Positions 18,643 through 28,206 are shown, numbered from the stretch's first letter. The stretch: DNA of 64,000 nucleotides from Campylobacterota bacterium (GCA_020633995.1 JACKCO010000003.1:558001-622000), one strand, 5' to 3'. Program-made: numbers and translations. The notes: a model not told the origin generated them from the letters alone.

Positions 18643-19368
18643 TTAGGAAAGGAATAGTGTAAACAAAATTTTCTTGATTGCTATGCTGGCTCGACCGATC
18701 ATAGCAAAAACAAGATCATTAACGCCAGGAGCAACAAAAATAAGTAAGATAATGATTAAAGAATACTCTTCAAGTGCATCAAACTTTGGTTGCAGTGACT
18801 GTGGGAGCGTGTAGCGTAGTGCCCGGCCGCCATCAAATGGTGGGAGCGGAATTAGATCAAGTAGGCCAAAAAAGATGGCAAGCTCAAGTGTCGTTCTGAA
18901 GATGTCGATTAAGGAAACCGTGATGTTTTGGGCGGCTCCCGATAGCAATGTATACTTTATAAAGATGGTGAGCAATGTTGCTAACATAAAGTTGCTTAGT
19001 GGGCCAGCAAGTGAGGTGAGTATCCCACCAATACGGTAATGCTTGAAATTCAAGTCGTTGACCGGTACAGGGATTGTCCAGCGAACTCCTAGGATGATAA
19101 GGACAATAAACAGCTCAGTTCGAGAGACGACATCTGGAAAGAGTGCGCTGGCAAAGAAAAAGAACAACAAAATTGCACAGAGCCCCATTAGGTCAATGTG
19201 AGCCAGAGGGTTAAGTGTTAGAAAACCGTATTCTTGTGCAGTGTCATCACCCATAACCTTGGCTATAAGAGCTTGAAAAAAACCTCGAAATGAGAACACA
19301 AGCAAAAAAGCAGGAAAGGCAATGGCAATATCTTTTGTTAATGCTAACAACTGTTGATTGTACATCAT
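18643..19368 (-). CDS. Catalytically dead M50 (site-2-protease) homologue
   Basis: 241 residues, same fold and motif order as its neighbour at 17991: FPAFLLVFSF, then LNPLAHIDLMG, then DLIPLPPFDGG. At residues 28-32, exactly where the neighbour has HEFAH, this protein has RGFFQ, so both zinc-binding His and the catalytic Glu are gone while the distal Asp motif is intact. It should be unable to cleave but could still bind substrate or pair with the active copy. The reading frame is intact, which argues for retention rather than decay. It starts with tandem ATG codons. Confidence 0.85.
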   Translation of the reverse strand: MMYNQQLLALTKDIAIAFPAFLLVFSFRGFFQALIAKVMGDDTAQEYGFLTLNPLAHIDLMGLCAILLFFFFASALFPDVVSRTELFIVLIILGVRWTIPVPVNDLNFKHYRIGGILTSLAGPLSNFMLATLLTIFIKYTLLSGAAQNITVSLIDIFRTTLELAIFFGLLDLIPLPPFDGGRALRYTLPQSLQPKFDALEEYSLIIILLIFVAPGVNDLVFAMIGRASIAIKKILFTLFLS

Positions 19369-19483
19369 TTAAAATTTCCCTATTTGTATTTTTTAGAAAA
19401 CAAAAAGATTATTTTAGGTAGCACAATTGAGTGTAGCAAGAACTGGCAAAAAGTACATGCAAAGCCTTTAAGGCAAAACTCTG

Positions 19484-20755
19484 TTATGAAGCGTGGACAT
19501 AGCTGTAGTTATGAGCATTGTTTTCTTGATGTGCTCGCGTTAGGTAATTAATAACGTCACACCTGCGCTGTAATGCCCGATTCCTGCCTGGCGAGGTATT
19601 CTTTGACATGTGTATGTGGTATGCCAGTGGCCATTGGTATTGTGTGTTATCAAGCAGAGAACAGGCCGTAGTTTTGGCTCCACTTTTTACCAGTAAATCT
19701 ACCACGTTCACATCGATAGTACAGTGTAGTGCACGTAGCCATGATTTTGGAAAAAATGGATTAGGAGTATTGGGGTCTACAAAGGCAAGGAGTGTTCTTA
19801 TTTGGTCTAAAATTACATCACTTGGTTCATTGTTTTGTCTGGCTATAAAATAAAACAAAAGTGCGTCTCGTGAAATTTGACTCAAAGATCTAATGTCTGA
19901 TCCAGTCACACAGGCGGAGAGCATTTTTTCTAGTGAAAGTGAGTGGCCGGGGTCAGCATCAGACAAAATTCTCAGAAGACCGTTGAACCACAAACCTTGA
20001 AAGTCTGAACTGTCAGCGGTAAAGTCTGCTCCGTGACTAATTAATGCGTTTGCTAAAGCGAAAAAAATTTGAGCATTGTCAGGATCTTTGTTTTGTTTGT
20101 CTATCACATAAAAAAGACAGATGTTTTTTGTCGTTTGTGTCAGCCTACTATAGTCTACTATTTCTGCTCCGTGATCGAGTAGTGCTTTGACTGTTTGTGA
20201 GTGCTCCGCGTAGTGTAGCGGCCGTTCGTTAAATGAGCTTCCATTTGGATTTGCTTTACTTTTAAGCAATATGCGTATCATCCAGTAATAGACCTTTGAC
20301 AGGGTTGGTTGATCGATAGCTCCATTTTGTTTTTTGATTAAGAGCTCAAGGGCTCTATCCATTGCTTCTTGGGTAAAATTATAGCATTGAAGTGTGTGTT
20401 GGATTGTTTGCTTATACGTTTTTTCTAAGCAATTTTTTTGTGGGATATGAATGTTGTGAGTAAATGGAAGCTGGACTAGGCTGTGAAAGCTAGTAGCCAG
20501 TACAGCCAAAACATCCTCAAGATTTGCATTGTAATCAAACGCGGCTGGTTTGCTGTAGTATGGGATGTGCTCGCAGCTTCTACTGAGCGGTAATTCGTGT
20601 GGAAATCTACCCCCGTAAGGCTTAAGTGGTGGCGTGTAGCACTGTACGGTTCTTCTTTGTTCTAGCTCAAAACCATCCGAACTAAGGGTAAGTTCTGAAG
20701 CTTGGATAGTTATTATGTTAATTGCAAATAACGTGATAATTAAGTTTTTTTTCAT
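19484..20755 (-). CDS. Exported ankyrin-type protein
   Basis: 423 residues. It has a short signal peptide (MKKNLIITLFAINIITIQA) and weakly conserved ankyrin repeats: PNGSSFNERPLHYAEHSQTVKALLDHGAEI is the clearest (residues ~180-205). More degenerate ones (FALANALISHGADFTADSS, WLRALHCTIDVNVVDLLVKSGAKTTA) follow toward the C-terminus. AAGGAGAGG precedes the ATG. It is the last of four same-strand ankyrin-type genes (23049 down to 19484). Repeat decay is stronger than in the protein at 2126. A binding role is inferred from the repeat type only. Confidence 0.8.
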   Translation of the reverse strand: MKKNLIITLFAINIITIQASELTLSSDGFELEQRRTVQCYTPPLKPYGGRFPHELPLSRSCEHIPYYSKPAAFDYNANLEDVLAVLATSFHSLVQLPFTHNIHIPQKNCLEKTYKQTIQHTLQCYNFTQEAMDRALELLIKKQNGAIDQPTLSKVYYWMIRILLKSKANPNGSSFNERPLHYAEHSQTVKALLDHGAEIVDYSRLTQTTKNICLFYVIDKQNKDPDNAQIFFALANALISHGADFTADSSDFQGLWFNGLLRILSDADPGHSLSLEKMLSACVTGSDIRSLSQISRDALLFYFIARQNNEPSDVILDQIRTLLAFVDPNTPNPFFPKSWLRALHCTIDVNVVDLLVKSGAKTTACSLLDNTQYQWPLAYHIHMSKNTSPGRNRALQRRCDVINYLTRAHQENNAHNYSYVHAS

Positions 20756-20847
20756 TATTACCTCTCCTTGATGATTGCCTTCCCCAATTTTGTTTTTTCA
20801 TATTCAGAAAAAAATAACAAAATAATTGAGGTGCTGTAAAGATTTTT

Positions 20848-21393
20848 TTAGTTCAAAATGGCATTTTTTGTTGTGGTGGTTGGGGGGGCATGTTTGTTGC
20901 TTTTATATGGTACATTCTGCTGAGAAAAATTGTATGACATTAGTATGTTCTTAATGCTTTGATTGCACGCTTTGTCTAGTGCTGTCTGACCAAGGGCATC
21001 GCTGCTATGTGGATTTGCCCTATAAATCATGAGCCAGATGATGGCCATTTCGTACCATGGTTTTGTTACAAGAATGTGCAGTATGGTATCAACCCACGTT
21101 TGAGGTGGAAAATTAAATTCATATGCCCTAAAGATTGTAAGAATTGCCCCTGAGTGTTCTTTATGTGTATGTATTTTGAAAATAAATGACTTAAGCATCT
21201 CAAATGGGATGAGATTTGGATCAGCGCCCTTACGCAGTGCAAAGCTCATCATTTCATTTGATTGCTCTTGCAGCGCAGCATTAAGCATCTGGTTCCAGCG
21301 ACGTTGAAGCGATGGGGACTCGTGTATCACTTTAACGGGGACAAAACTTGCGATGATATGAATTATTTTACTGTAGTTTTTCTCTGACAACAT
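20848..21393 (-). CDS. Small ankyrin-type protein, paralogue of next gene upstream
   Basis: 181 residues without a convincing signal peptide. Residues ~30-150 align with the upstream gene at 21413: QRRWNQMLNAALQE with YETWNANLQQAIQG, ALRKGADPNLIPFEMLKSFI with ALQQGADPNLIPIETLTNFI, and ILHILVTKPWYEMAI with ILHCLVTTSWYQQEI. A single ankyrin-like unit (ALGQTALDKACNQSIKNILMSY) ends the similarity. The ATG has no visible ribosome-binding site and lies 19 bases after the previous stop, so coupling or a decaying duplicate is possible. Confidence 0.65.
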   Translation of the reverse strand: MLSEKNYSKIIHIIASFVPVKVIHESPSLQRRWNQMLNAALQEQSNEMMSFALRKGADPNLIPFEMLKSFIFKIHTHKEHSGAILTIFRAYEFNFPPQTWVDTILHILVTKPWYEMAIIWLMIYRANPHSSDALGQTALDKACNQSIKNILMSYNFSQQNVPYKSNKHAPPTTTTKNAILN

Positions 21394-21412
21394 GAATTGT
21401 ACTTAATTTTTT

Positions 21413-22120
21413 CTATTTGTTTATTCTTTCTCTTTCTTTTGCCCTAAGAAAAGTCTTTAAGTTGATCAGTGTTTGCCTTGACTCCTCTTGATTGCACCGA
21501 GCGAGTCGATAAAGGCGAGCATATTGGTGTGGGCTATGGTCCTGATTGTTTCGTGCAAAAATATCAGCTCCATAGAGTACCAAAATTTCAGCGATATTGC
21601 GATCATACGCTTTGTGTAAGGGAGTGTTGCCACGTTCGTCACGACTTTGAGGTCGGGCACCCATGTGCAAGAGTTGTACGATTTCTTGTTGGTACCACGA
21701 CGTTGTTACTAAGCAGTGAAGTATTTTGTTACACCACTTTTTGAATGCTTTCTTGGAACAGTCTATCGAGGTGAAGTTGAAAGAGTGAAAAATAGATTTT
21801 ATGGCATTAACATGCGTTTCTTGGTGGTGCATTACGAGGATGAAATTGGTGAGCGTTTCAATAGGAATTAGGTTTGGGTCAGCACCCTGTTGTAGCGCAA
21901 CAGAAATCATTGTGTAACTGTTGCCTTGGATGGCTTGCTGCAAATTCGCATTCCATGTTTCATATGCTTGACGTATCTGGGCTGCCTGGGGCGTGTCGTA
22001 GTAAGGTGCTGTAGAGTGAGGGGTAGCTACTTTGTTAGAAGTTCCTGTAGTAGCACAAAGACCGAACAGACTGGCAGAAAGCAATCCTGTATGTATGACA
22101 ATATGCCGCGCAATATTCAC
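21413..22120 (-). CDS. Exported ankyrin-type protein
   Basis: 235 residues from a GTG start with AAGGAG at good spacing. A signal peptide covers about the first 23 residues (GLLSASLFGLCA). The middle shares with its neighbours a conserved block around QQGADPNLIPIETLTNF. The clear ankyrin unit is SRDERGNTPLHKAYDRNIAE / ILVLYGADIFARNNQ near residues 160-195, and a basic tail follows. It is the second gene of the four-gene cluster and most similar to the gene at 20848. The host or cell partner is unknown. Confidence 0.8.
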   Translation of the reverse strand: MNIARHIVIHTGLLSASLFGLCATTGTSNKVATPHSTAPYYDTPQAAQIRQAYETWNANLQQAIQGNSYTMISVALQQGADPNLIPIETLTNFILVMHHQETHVNAIKSIFHSFNFTSIDCSKKAFKKWCNKILHCLVTTSWYQQEIVQLLHMGARPQSRDERGNTPLHKAYDRNIAEILVLYGADIFARNNQDHSPHQYARLYRLARCNQEESRQTLINLKTFLRAKERERINK

Positions 22121-22170
22121 TTTTGACTCCTTATTGTTGAATGATGAATTTTAGAAAATTACTTACTACT

Positions 22171-23049
22171 TTAATCCAGGATAATAGCAATGTTTTCTAC
22201 AAGCTCGTCGGTAAATCCTGGGAAATCTTGTTGGCTAGATGCTGCACTATCAGCATTGTGCTGGACCGCTTTAAAATCTTGTTGTGCTTTGCGAAGGTAA
22301 AAGGCCAAATGTAGCAATTTGGCAGCTTCACAATTTCCCCCTGCCGAGCATTCCTTTGGTATTTTGTTGTAGCGTTTGTGGAGCGTCTCTAGTGGCGTCC
22401 ACCAGTGTTTATTACGTAGGGTAGGGTTGGCTCCATATTTAAGCAATAACTCAGCAATTGCTTTGTTGTAGACAACATGAAGCGTTGAGTTTCCAGAACG
22501 AGATTTTTGGCAGTTAGGGTTTGCGCCCCATCTTAGTAATTTTTCAACAATCTCTGGGTGCAGTTCAGTTTGCACGAGATGATAGAGCATACGATCAAGC
22601 CATCTTTGAGAAGGCCGTCGTCCCTTGATATCAAGTTTTTCAAAAACTTTTTTTATAGCAAGGCTGTGTGCTGAATTGGTACAATTTTTTTTTAGGTAGC
22701 CACCGAGTTGTTTGTAGTTGCATCCGTTTGGTGTTGCACCAACAAGAAATGCTAGGCGTAAAATATCGTGAAAGAAGTATTGTGATTCAAGTCCTGCTCG
22801 TAGGCAGCCGTTGGCTATATCGGGTGAGATATATTTATTGAGTAGTAAAGTGATGCCAACTGTTAAAACACGAGGATCATGAACACCCTGCTCCTGACAG
22901 TCCTGGGCTGCTTGCATTTGTTCATTTTTTAAAACACGCTGTTTTTCATGCAGTGCTGCCTTTCTAATTTCGCTATCATTTGCTGCGTTTTGTGCGTGAG
23001 GTAGTGTAGCAATAGCAAAAGCGATAAAAAGATATTTTTTTTTCGTCAT
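22171..23049 (-). CDS. Exported ankyrin-type protein
   Basis: 292 residues with signal peptide MTKKKYLFIAFAIATLPHAQ. Ankyrin units near residues 165-215 include LLRWGANPNCQKSRSGNSTL, HVVYNKAIAELLLKYGANPT and LRNKHWWTPLETL. Upstream the segment RWLDRMLYHLVQTELHPEIV matches the pre-repeat block of the two downstream paralogues (WCNKILHCLVTTSWYQQEIV), so this family has a shared non-ankyrin module ahead of one or two repeats. GAGGAGAA precedes the ATG. It is the first gene of the cluster; its leader holds a strong hairpin at 23081. Confidence 0.8.
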   Translation of the reverse strand: MTKKKYLFIAFAIATLPHAQNAANDSEIRKAALHEKQRVLKNEQMQAAQDCQEQGVHDPRVLTVGITLLLNKYISPDIANGCLRAGLESQYFFHDILRLAFLVGATPNGCNYKQLGGYLKKNCTNSAHSLAIKKVFEKLDIKGRRPSQRWLDRMLYHLVQTELHPEIVEKLLRWGANPNCQKSRSGNSTLHVVYNKAIAELLLKYGANPTLRNKHWWTPLETLHKRYNKIPKECSAGGNCEAAKLLHLAFYLRKAQQDFKAVQHNADSAASSQQDFPGFTDELVENIAIILD

Positions 23050-23403
23050 TACGTTCTCCTCTTCGTGCAGAATAAAAGTAGACCACGCTGGAAAGCGTGG
23101 TCATAACATGCTTAAAGCATTAAGTGTGTTGTGACAATCGATCCTACAGAATATCACTAACGTTTGAGATTGTCACTGTCTTAAGTAGTTAAGAGACATG
23201 ATATTGTCAAGAAACATAGGCAAACACTATCGTAAAAATATAGTTATGCAAAGGTCATAGGGTTTGGGGGTGTTTTTTTGCTGAAAAGCAGTGCGTTAGC
23301 CTGTGGCCACATAGACAAATCATTTTTTTTCATTAAGATTTTGTTGTACGTACAAGTCAATTTTTTGTATCACACATTTTTCGTTTAAAAAAGGAGAAGG
23401 GTA
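23050..23403. other. Intergenic region between divergent genes, with hairpin and palindrome
   Basis: 354 bases between the ankyrin cluster and the TMTC-like genes; promoters for both directions should lie here, but I could not place them firmly. A nine-base-pair hairpin (GACCACGCT, GGAA loop, AGCGTGGTC) at 23081-23102 lies in the leader of the leftward gene. It has no T-run, so it is not a canonical terminator. A perfect 12-base palindrome, TTGTACGTACAA, at 23344-23355 lies about 50 bases before the rightward start. Confidence 0.4.
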
Positions 23404-25797
23404 ATGGCACAAAAGAAGCGTGTTAGCCAGCATGATTTTGAACATGGCGTTATTTTGGAGCGTCTTAAGCAACTGTATGACAAACACCAGAAATCGTTTT
23501 TAGGATTATTCCCCTATTTTTTGCTTAGTTTGAGCACGTTTTTTTTGTATGTCTGGTCACTACATTATCCCTTTCAATTTGATGACATCGCAAATATTTC
23601 AAAAAAGTTTGCGATTCGTTTTGATAATCCTTTTTCTCGTTGCTTGACCAGCACGCGCTGGCTGGGGGAGTGGCTGAACAGCGTCAATTACAAAATTGGT
23701 ATGTTTGATCCGTTTTCTTATCGCTTGATTAACGTGTGTATGCACATCGTTGCAGGAATCATGGTTTTTGTTTTGGTCAGACGCTTATGCCAGAGCCTGA
23801 AAGAGAATGCGTTTTTGTATAACAATGCATTGTATGTTGCGTTTGCAACAGCTTCCTTGTTTTTGCTGCATCCTGTGCAAACACAGACTGTATCATATGT
23901 TATTCAGGCGCGTTTAGAAGGGCTTGCGAGTTTGATGGTATTGTCCACGATATTTTGCTTTGTACGCATGGTTCATGCACAGGCTGGTGTACAAAAATAT
24001 TTGTTTGGTGCCCTTACGTTTTTCTTTGCCTTTGTCTCATGTGGAACCAAAGAGCTTGTGGTGGTTTTGCCGGCACTGCTCGTGCTTGTTGATTGGTTTT
24101 TTCTCGCGCAGCAAGAATGGGATGAGTTTAAAAAACGCCTAGTTTTTCATGGAGCGTTTTGGGTGTTTTTTGCCAGTGTTATTATCCACTATCTTGGGCT
24201 TAAGTTTGTTACCGATGCAGTTATGGCAAAAGTTATTACGGGAAATAACCGCGGTAACGTGCTTACTGAAGGCGCACTTGACACAATCCGAGCTTCGGAG
24301 TTTTTTATTTCTGAGTTTAAGGTTATCGTTCACTATCTGTGGATGTTCATTTGGCCATTTGGTATCAGCGTTGAGTATGACTGGAAAATTGAACAAAGCA
24401 TTTTTGCACTCAAGGTTGTAGGGCCATTTTTAGTGTTGGCAACATTATTTTTACTTGCCTTGTCGTGGATTAAAGTGCGCCGTATGGCTCCGTGGGCGTT
24501 TGGTATTTTTTGGTTTTTTATTGCTATTGCTCCACGAGCAAGCATTATACCGTCACCAGAGCTTGTTTGTGATTACAAATCATACCTAGCATCGTTTGGC
24601 ATGATGTTTATGTTGGGCATTCTGTTGGTTAGACTGTTGCATACCATCTTGCCTGCACTACAGTGGGTGTATGAGTCAACATATGCTCGTGAGTTGCAGC
24701 TTATTGGTATTATGGTGCTTATGTTACCGGTAATATATTCTGCTTACCTACGTAACAAGTCGTGGGAAACCTGTGTGGCGTTTTGGGAAGACAATGCGGC
24801 AAAAGCCCCGGGTAAAGCACGAGTTCATAACAATCTGGGGGTAGCACTTTCAGAAGTTGGTCGCTTTGATGAGGCTATTGCATCATACAAGCGTGCTATT
24901 GATCTTGATAAACACTACTCCGATCCATTGAGTAATATTGCTGTTTCTTACTCGCTTAAAGGTGAGACTGATAAAGCAATTGAGTCACTCAAGGGGGCGA
25001 TTCATATTTGCCCAAATTATCCTGAGGCGTACAATAATTTAGGTACGTTACTGTTGCAAAAAAAGGAATATGATGATGCAGAGCGTGCACTAAATATAGC
25101 AATTCAGCTTAGACCGTATTACGGAAAGGCATACTACAACCTAGCCCGCATGCATGAAGAACGTGGGGATAATGATAAGGCGTGGGAGTTTTTGAAGAAG
25201 GCAACAGAAGGTGACTTAGATACGCCAGAAGTTTTGCTCAAGCTAGGGCAGCTTGGACTTAAGGTTAAAAAGTACACAGAGTCGGCTCGAGCGCTTGAAA
25301 AAGTTGTTGAACTTGGTGTGTACAATGAGCAGGTTCAGTTCAATTTGGCAAATGCTTACTTCATGTGCGGTAAACTGGAGCGTTCATTGCAAATTTATGA
25401 AAATCTTGTCAGAAACAATCCTGTTGAATCACGCTATGCCTACAACTTAGCTGAGGCATATTTCAGTAATAACGAAATTGAACGAGCTATGGAGATGTTT
25501 AGAAAAACAACAACACTGCCAAATCCTATAGCGCAGGCATTTTTTAGAACTGCTCATTGCATGGAAAAACTTGGCAACTCTGACCAAGCACGAGCATATC
25601 TAAATGAATTACTGGAGCTCAATGCCCCAGAAGAATTTAAGAAGATTGCCAAAAATGAACTAACACGAATTGAGCTGCAAACGCAGGTTAATGAAAACGA
25701 TGGTAAGCGTGTTAAATTTAGTCAGCTACAAAAAGCATTTGCAGACATAAATGAAAATACCAAAGGAGCCCAAGAGGGGCAGAAGGCAGGTGCATAG
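23404..25797 (+). CDS. TMTC-like GT-C membrane glycosyltransferase with TPR domain
   Basis: 797 residues. The first ~460 hold about ten membrane helices with GT-C hallmarks: an acidic FQFDDIANISKKF in the first loop and LLHPVQTQTVSYVIQARLEG, the HPxxTxxV signature typical of animal TMTC protein O-mannosyltransferases and their bacterial relatives. From ~465 to 760 at least seven TPRs follow, e.g. VHNNLGVALSEVGRFDEAIA, AYNNLGTLLLQKKEYDDAE and AYYNLARMHEERGDNDKAWE. The likely role is transfer of a sugar from a lipid carrier to exported protein or glycan, with the TPRs gripping the acceptor; donor and acceptor are unknown. AAGGAGAAGGGTA precedes the ATG. A paralogue follows directly. Confidence 0.8.
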   Translation: MAQKKRVSQHDFEHGVILERLKQLYDKHQKSFLGLFPYFLLSLSTFFLYVWSLHYPFQFDDIANISKKFAIRFDNPFSRCLTSTRWLGEWLNSVNYKIGMFDPFSYRLINVCMHIVAGIMVFVLVRRLCQSLKENAFLYNNALYVAFATASLFLLHPVQTQTVSYVIQARLEGLASLMVLSTIFCFVRMVHAQAGVQKYLFGALTFFFAFVSCGTKELVVVLPALLVLVDWFFLAQQEWDEFKKRLVFHGAFWVFFASVIIHYLGLKFVTDAVMAKVITGNNRGNVLTEGALDTIRASEFFISEFKVIVHYLWMFIWPFGISVEYDWKIEQSIFALKVVGPFLVLATLFLLALSWIKVRRMAPWAFGIFWFFIAIAPRASIIPSPELVCDYKSYLASFGMMFMLGILLVRLLHTILPALQWVYESTYARELQLIGIMVLMLPVIYSAYLRNKSWETCVAFWEDNAAKAPGKARVHNNLGVALSEVGRFDEAIASYKRAIDLDKHYSDPLSNIAVSYSLKGETDKAIESLKGAIHICPNYPEAYNNLGTLLLQKKEYDDAERALNIAIQLRPYYGKAYYNLARMHEERGDNDKAWEFLKKATEGDLDTPEVLLKLGQLGLKVKKYTESARALEKVVELGVYNEQVQFNLANAYFMCGKLERSLQIYENLVRNNPVESRYAYNLAEAYFSNNEIERAMEMFRKTTTLPNPIAQAFFRTAHCMEKLGNSDQARAYLNELLELNAPEEFKKIAKNELTRIELQTQVNENDGKRVKFSQLQKAFADINENTKGAQEGQKAGA

Positions 25798-25876
25798 AGA
25801 CAGGAAAAGGACAAGTTCTGGCCCCCCGATAAGTCATCACAGAAGTGGGAATCGAGGGCGACTCGGAGATAAAAAT

Positions 25877-25904
25877 CGTCATCCCCGATGCTAATCGGGG
25901 ATCC
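25877..25904. repeat. Solo REP-like hairpin, variant of the 12532 arms
   Basis: ATCCCCGAT and ATCGGGGAT pair as a nine-base stem with a GCTA loop. The flanks (CGTC before, CC after) match the arms at 12532. Loop bases differ while the stem is kept and lengthened, which suggests that the hairpin itself is what is conserved. It sits between the two TMTC-like genes, 40 bases before the second start. Confidence 0.65.
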
Positions 25905-25944
25905 AGATAAAGGAAAAAGTCATTTTTCTAAGAAGGAGAGAGTG

Positions 25945-28170
25945 ATGAGTGGTATTGGAACGCTGTTGTTTACACGATCAGCAAAGTCTGACAAGTGGCT
26001 CAAGGTGTTGGTTGCTGCACTACTAGCACTAGGAGCATTTGTTGTTTATTTTCCAACGTTGGTGTATGGCTTTATCTTTGATGACCTGCCAACAATTATT
26101 CGGTATCCGCATGTTCGTGTGCTTGATATTAAAGGACACCTGTTTACAAATTCTCGCTGGGTTTCTCGTATTCTTAATCAGCTGACCTACCACTTTTGCC
26201 AAACATCACCATTTGGCTATCGTATTTTTAATATTTTTGTTCATTTGGCTATTGGGTGTATGATTTTTGCCCTTTTATCGATGCTTTTTGCTCGTATGAA
26301 GCGAAATGAATTTTTCGTTAAGCACGGTTTGCTACTTTCTACCCTGACAACAGGATTATTTTTGCTGCACCCGGTTCAGACACAAACGGTAACGTATATT
26401 ACACAGATGCGACTTGAAGGGCTGGTCGCATTTTTTACGTTCGCAGTATTATTAACATTTGTTGGTGCGGTGCAATCAAAGAACCAAACGACGAGGCGTA
26501 TTTTGTATGGCATTTCTTTTGTTTTGGCCGCATGTGCTACAGGAACAAAAGAAATTGTAGTGGCATTGCCATTTTTGGTCCTGCTGGTTGATTGGTTTTT
26601 TATTGCTGAGGGTGATCACGAAAAAGTGTTACAACGGTGGATGGTACATGCTGCCTATTTTGCCATAGTGTTCCTTTTGATGATGAAATATGGGATTGTT
26701 AAACCGTCAAATGTAGCCTCACTTGTTAGTGCTCCTCTTTCAAACCATCGTGGTAATATTTTGACAGACCAAGCGTCGCAAGACATCACCTTTTTTCCCT
26801 TTTTTATTTCTCAGTTCAAAGTTGTCTTGCATTATCTTAAGATATTCTTTTGGCCATTTAATTTGAGCTTTGACTATGATGTTCGTCTTTCACAAAGCAT
26901 TTTTGCAGCGGATGTCATTGTACCGTTTGTGGTATTGTTAGCGGGTGTGTGGTATGCAGTGCGTCGCTTTTGGCAAGATCGTTCTGATTTAATTGCTTTC
27001 TCTTTTGTGTGGTTTTTGCTTGCGGTATTGCCTCGTGCAAGCTTTTTTCTTTCAACCGAATTAATTTGTGACTATAAAACGTACCTGGCCTCATTTGGTG
27101 CATGCTTTTTTATAGCGATGATGCTTGTGTATGCCATCAATCTTGCTGCAGAGTACAAGCATCTTGTTTGGTCAGCGCAGTCACTGAACATGTTCAAGGC
27201 TGGGTGGACCTGCCTAGTGCTTATTTTTCTTGCTGTTGCAACCAATCAACGCAACCAAGTGTGGAGTTCAGAGCTAGCTTTTTGGGAAGATGTTATTACC
27301 AAGGCTCCTAAAGCTCGAGCCTATAATAATTATGGAACGTCATTGTGGGCACGAAATGACTGGCAGGGAGCACTGAAAGCTTTTGATAAGGCAGTTGAAC
27401 TTGATGATTGGTATGCAGAGCCGCATATTAATGCTGGAGCTGTTAAGCAATCACGCGGAGATCAGAATGGAGCACTTGCGCATTATAAGCGAGCTATTGA
27501 AATAGGAGAAGGGCATCCAGAGTTATTTAATAATCTGGGCTTGCTTCATTTTGCAAATAAATCGTTTGATACGGCTGAGTATTGTTTTAATCAAGCGCTT
27601 CGTCTTAAACCAACGTATAGCAGAACGCTTTTGCATCTTGCTGAGTTGTATCACCAGAAAGATAACCTTGAGCAGGCCTATGAGTACCTTGAGCGGGCAC
27701 TTGTGGGTGACAGGCAAGATGAGGAGATGTATTACCTACATGGTTGGACGTGCAATGACCTTGGTAAACACGACAAAGCTATTGCAAGTCTTTTGCGTGT
27801 TCCTAAAAATTACCGTCAAACGCAATTTTTGCTTGGCTGTGCATATTATCAAAAGCGTGACTACAAAAGTGCAGCGAGCCATTTTGACAATGCCTACAAA
27901 CGTGATTCAAGTAATACAACATATGCTTATAACTACGCTCAGGCACTTTTGAACCTGCATCGATACGATCAAGCATTGCCTCTTTTTAAACAGTGTAGTA
28001 ATCTTGAGGGCCAGTTGCCTTATATTCCTTTGCATATTGCGCGATGTGAGTATGAGCTTGGGCACAAGCAAGAGTGCAAAAATGTGATTGACCAACTCAT
28101 TGCTCGAACACCGCACGAATGGATACGCAAAGACGCGCAGACATTCAAGCAGGAAAAAAAGTTGGCATAA
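25945..28170 (+). CDS. Second TMTC-like GT-C glycosyltransferase with TPR domain
   Basis: 741 residues, clearly a paralogue of the gene at 23404 over its full length: GFIFDDLPTIIRYPHVR matches the first acidic loop, and LLHPVQTQTVTYITQMRLEG the HPxxTxxV region. CDYKTYLASFGACFF aligns with CDYKSYLASFGMMFM. TPRs begin near residue 455 (AYNNYGTSLWARNDWQGALK) and continue almost to the end. The ATG at 25945 has AAGGAG seven bases away; an in-frame ATG 19 codons earlier falls inside the REP-like hairpin and is unlikely. A strong terminator follows. The pair may glycosylate different acceptors or act together. Confidence 0.8.
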   Translation: MSGIGTLLFTRSAKSDKWLKVLVAALLALGAFVVYFPTLVYGFIFDDLPTIIRYPHVRVLDIKGHLFTNSRWVSRILNQLTYHFCQTSPFGYRIFNIFVHLAIGCMIFALLSMLFARMKRNEFFVKHGLLLSTLTTGLFLLHPVQTQTVTYITQMRLEGLVAFFTFAVLLTFVGAVQSKNQTTRRILYGISFVLAACATGTKEIVVALPFLVLLVDWFFIAEGDHEKVLQRWMVHAAYFAIVFLLMMKYGIVKPSNVASLVSAPLSNHRGNILTDQASQDITFFPFFISQFKVVLHYLKIFFWPFNLSFDYDVRLSQSIFAADVIVPFVVLLAGVWYAVRRFWQDRSDLIAFSFVWFLLAVLPRASFFLSTELICDYKTYLASFGACFFIAMMLVYAINLAAEYKHLVWSAQSLNMFKAGWTCLVLIFLAVATNQRNQVWSSELAFWEDVITKAPKARAYNNYGTSLWARNDWQGALKAFDKAVELDDWYAEPHINAGAVKQSRGDQNGALAHYKRAIEIGEGHPELFNNLGLLHFANKSFDTAEYCFNQALRLKPTYSRTLLHLAELYHQKDNLEQAYEYLERALVGDRQDEEMYYLHGWTCNDLGKHDKAIASLLRVPKNYRQTQFLLGCAYYQKRDYKSAASHFDNAYKRDSSNTTYAYNYAQALLNLHRYDQALPLFKQCSNLEGQLPYIPLHIARCEYELGHKQECKNVIDQLIARTPHEWIRKDAQTFKQEKKLA

Positions 28171-28206
28171 AAATAACGCATTAAAAATTTTTATAGCTTA
28201 GTGTTG

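Noticed and set aside
23344..23355. TTGTACGTACAA palindrome as an operator
   Set aside because: A single 12-base palindrome without a known regulator or second copy is too weak to call.
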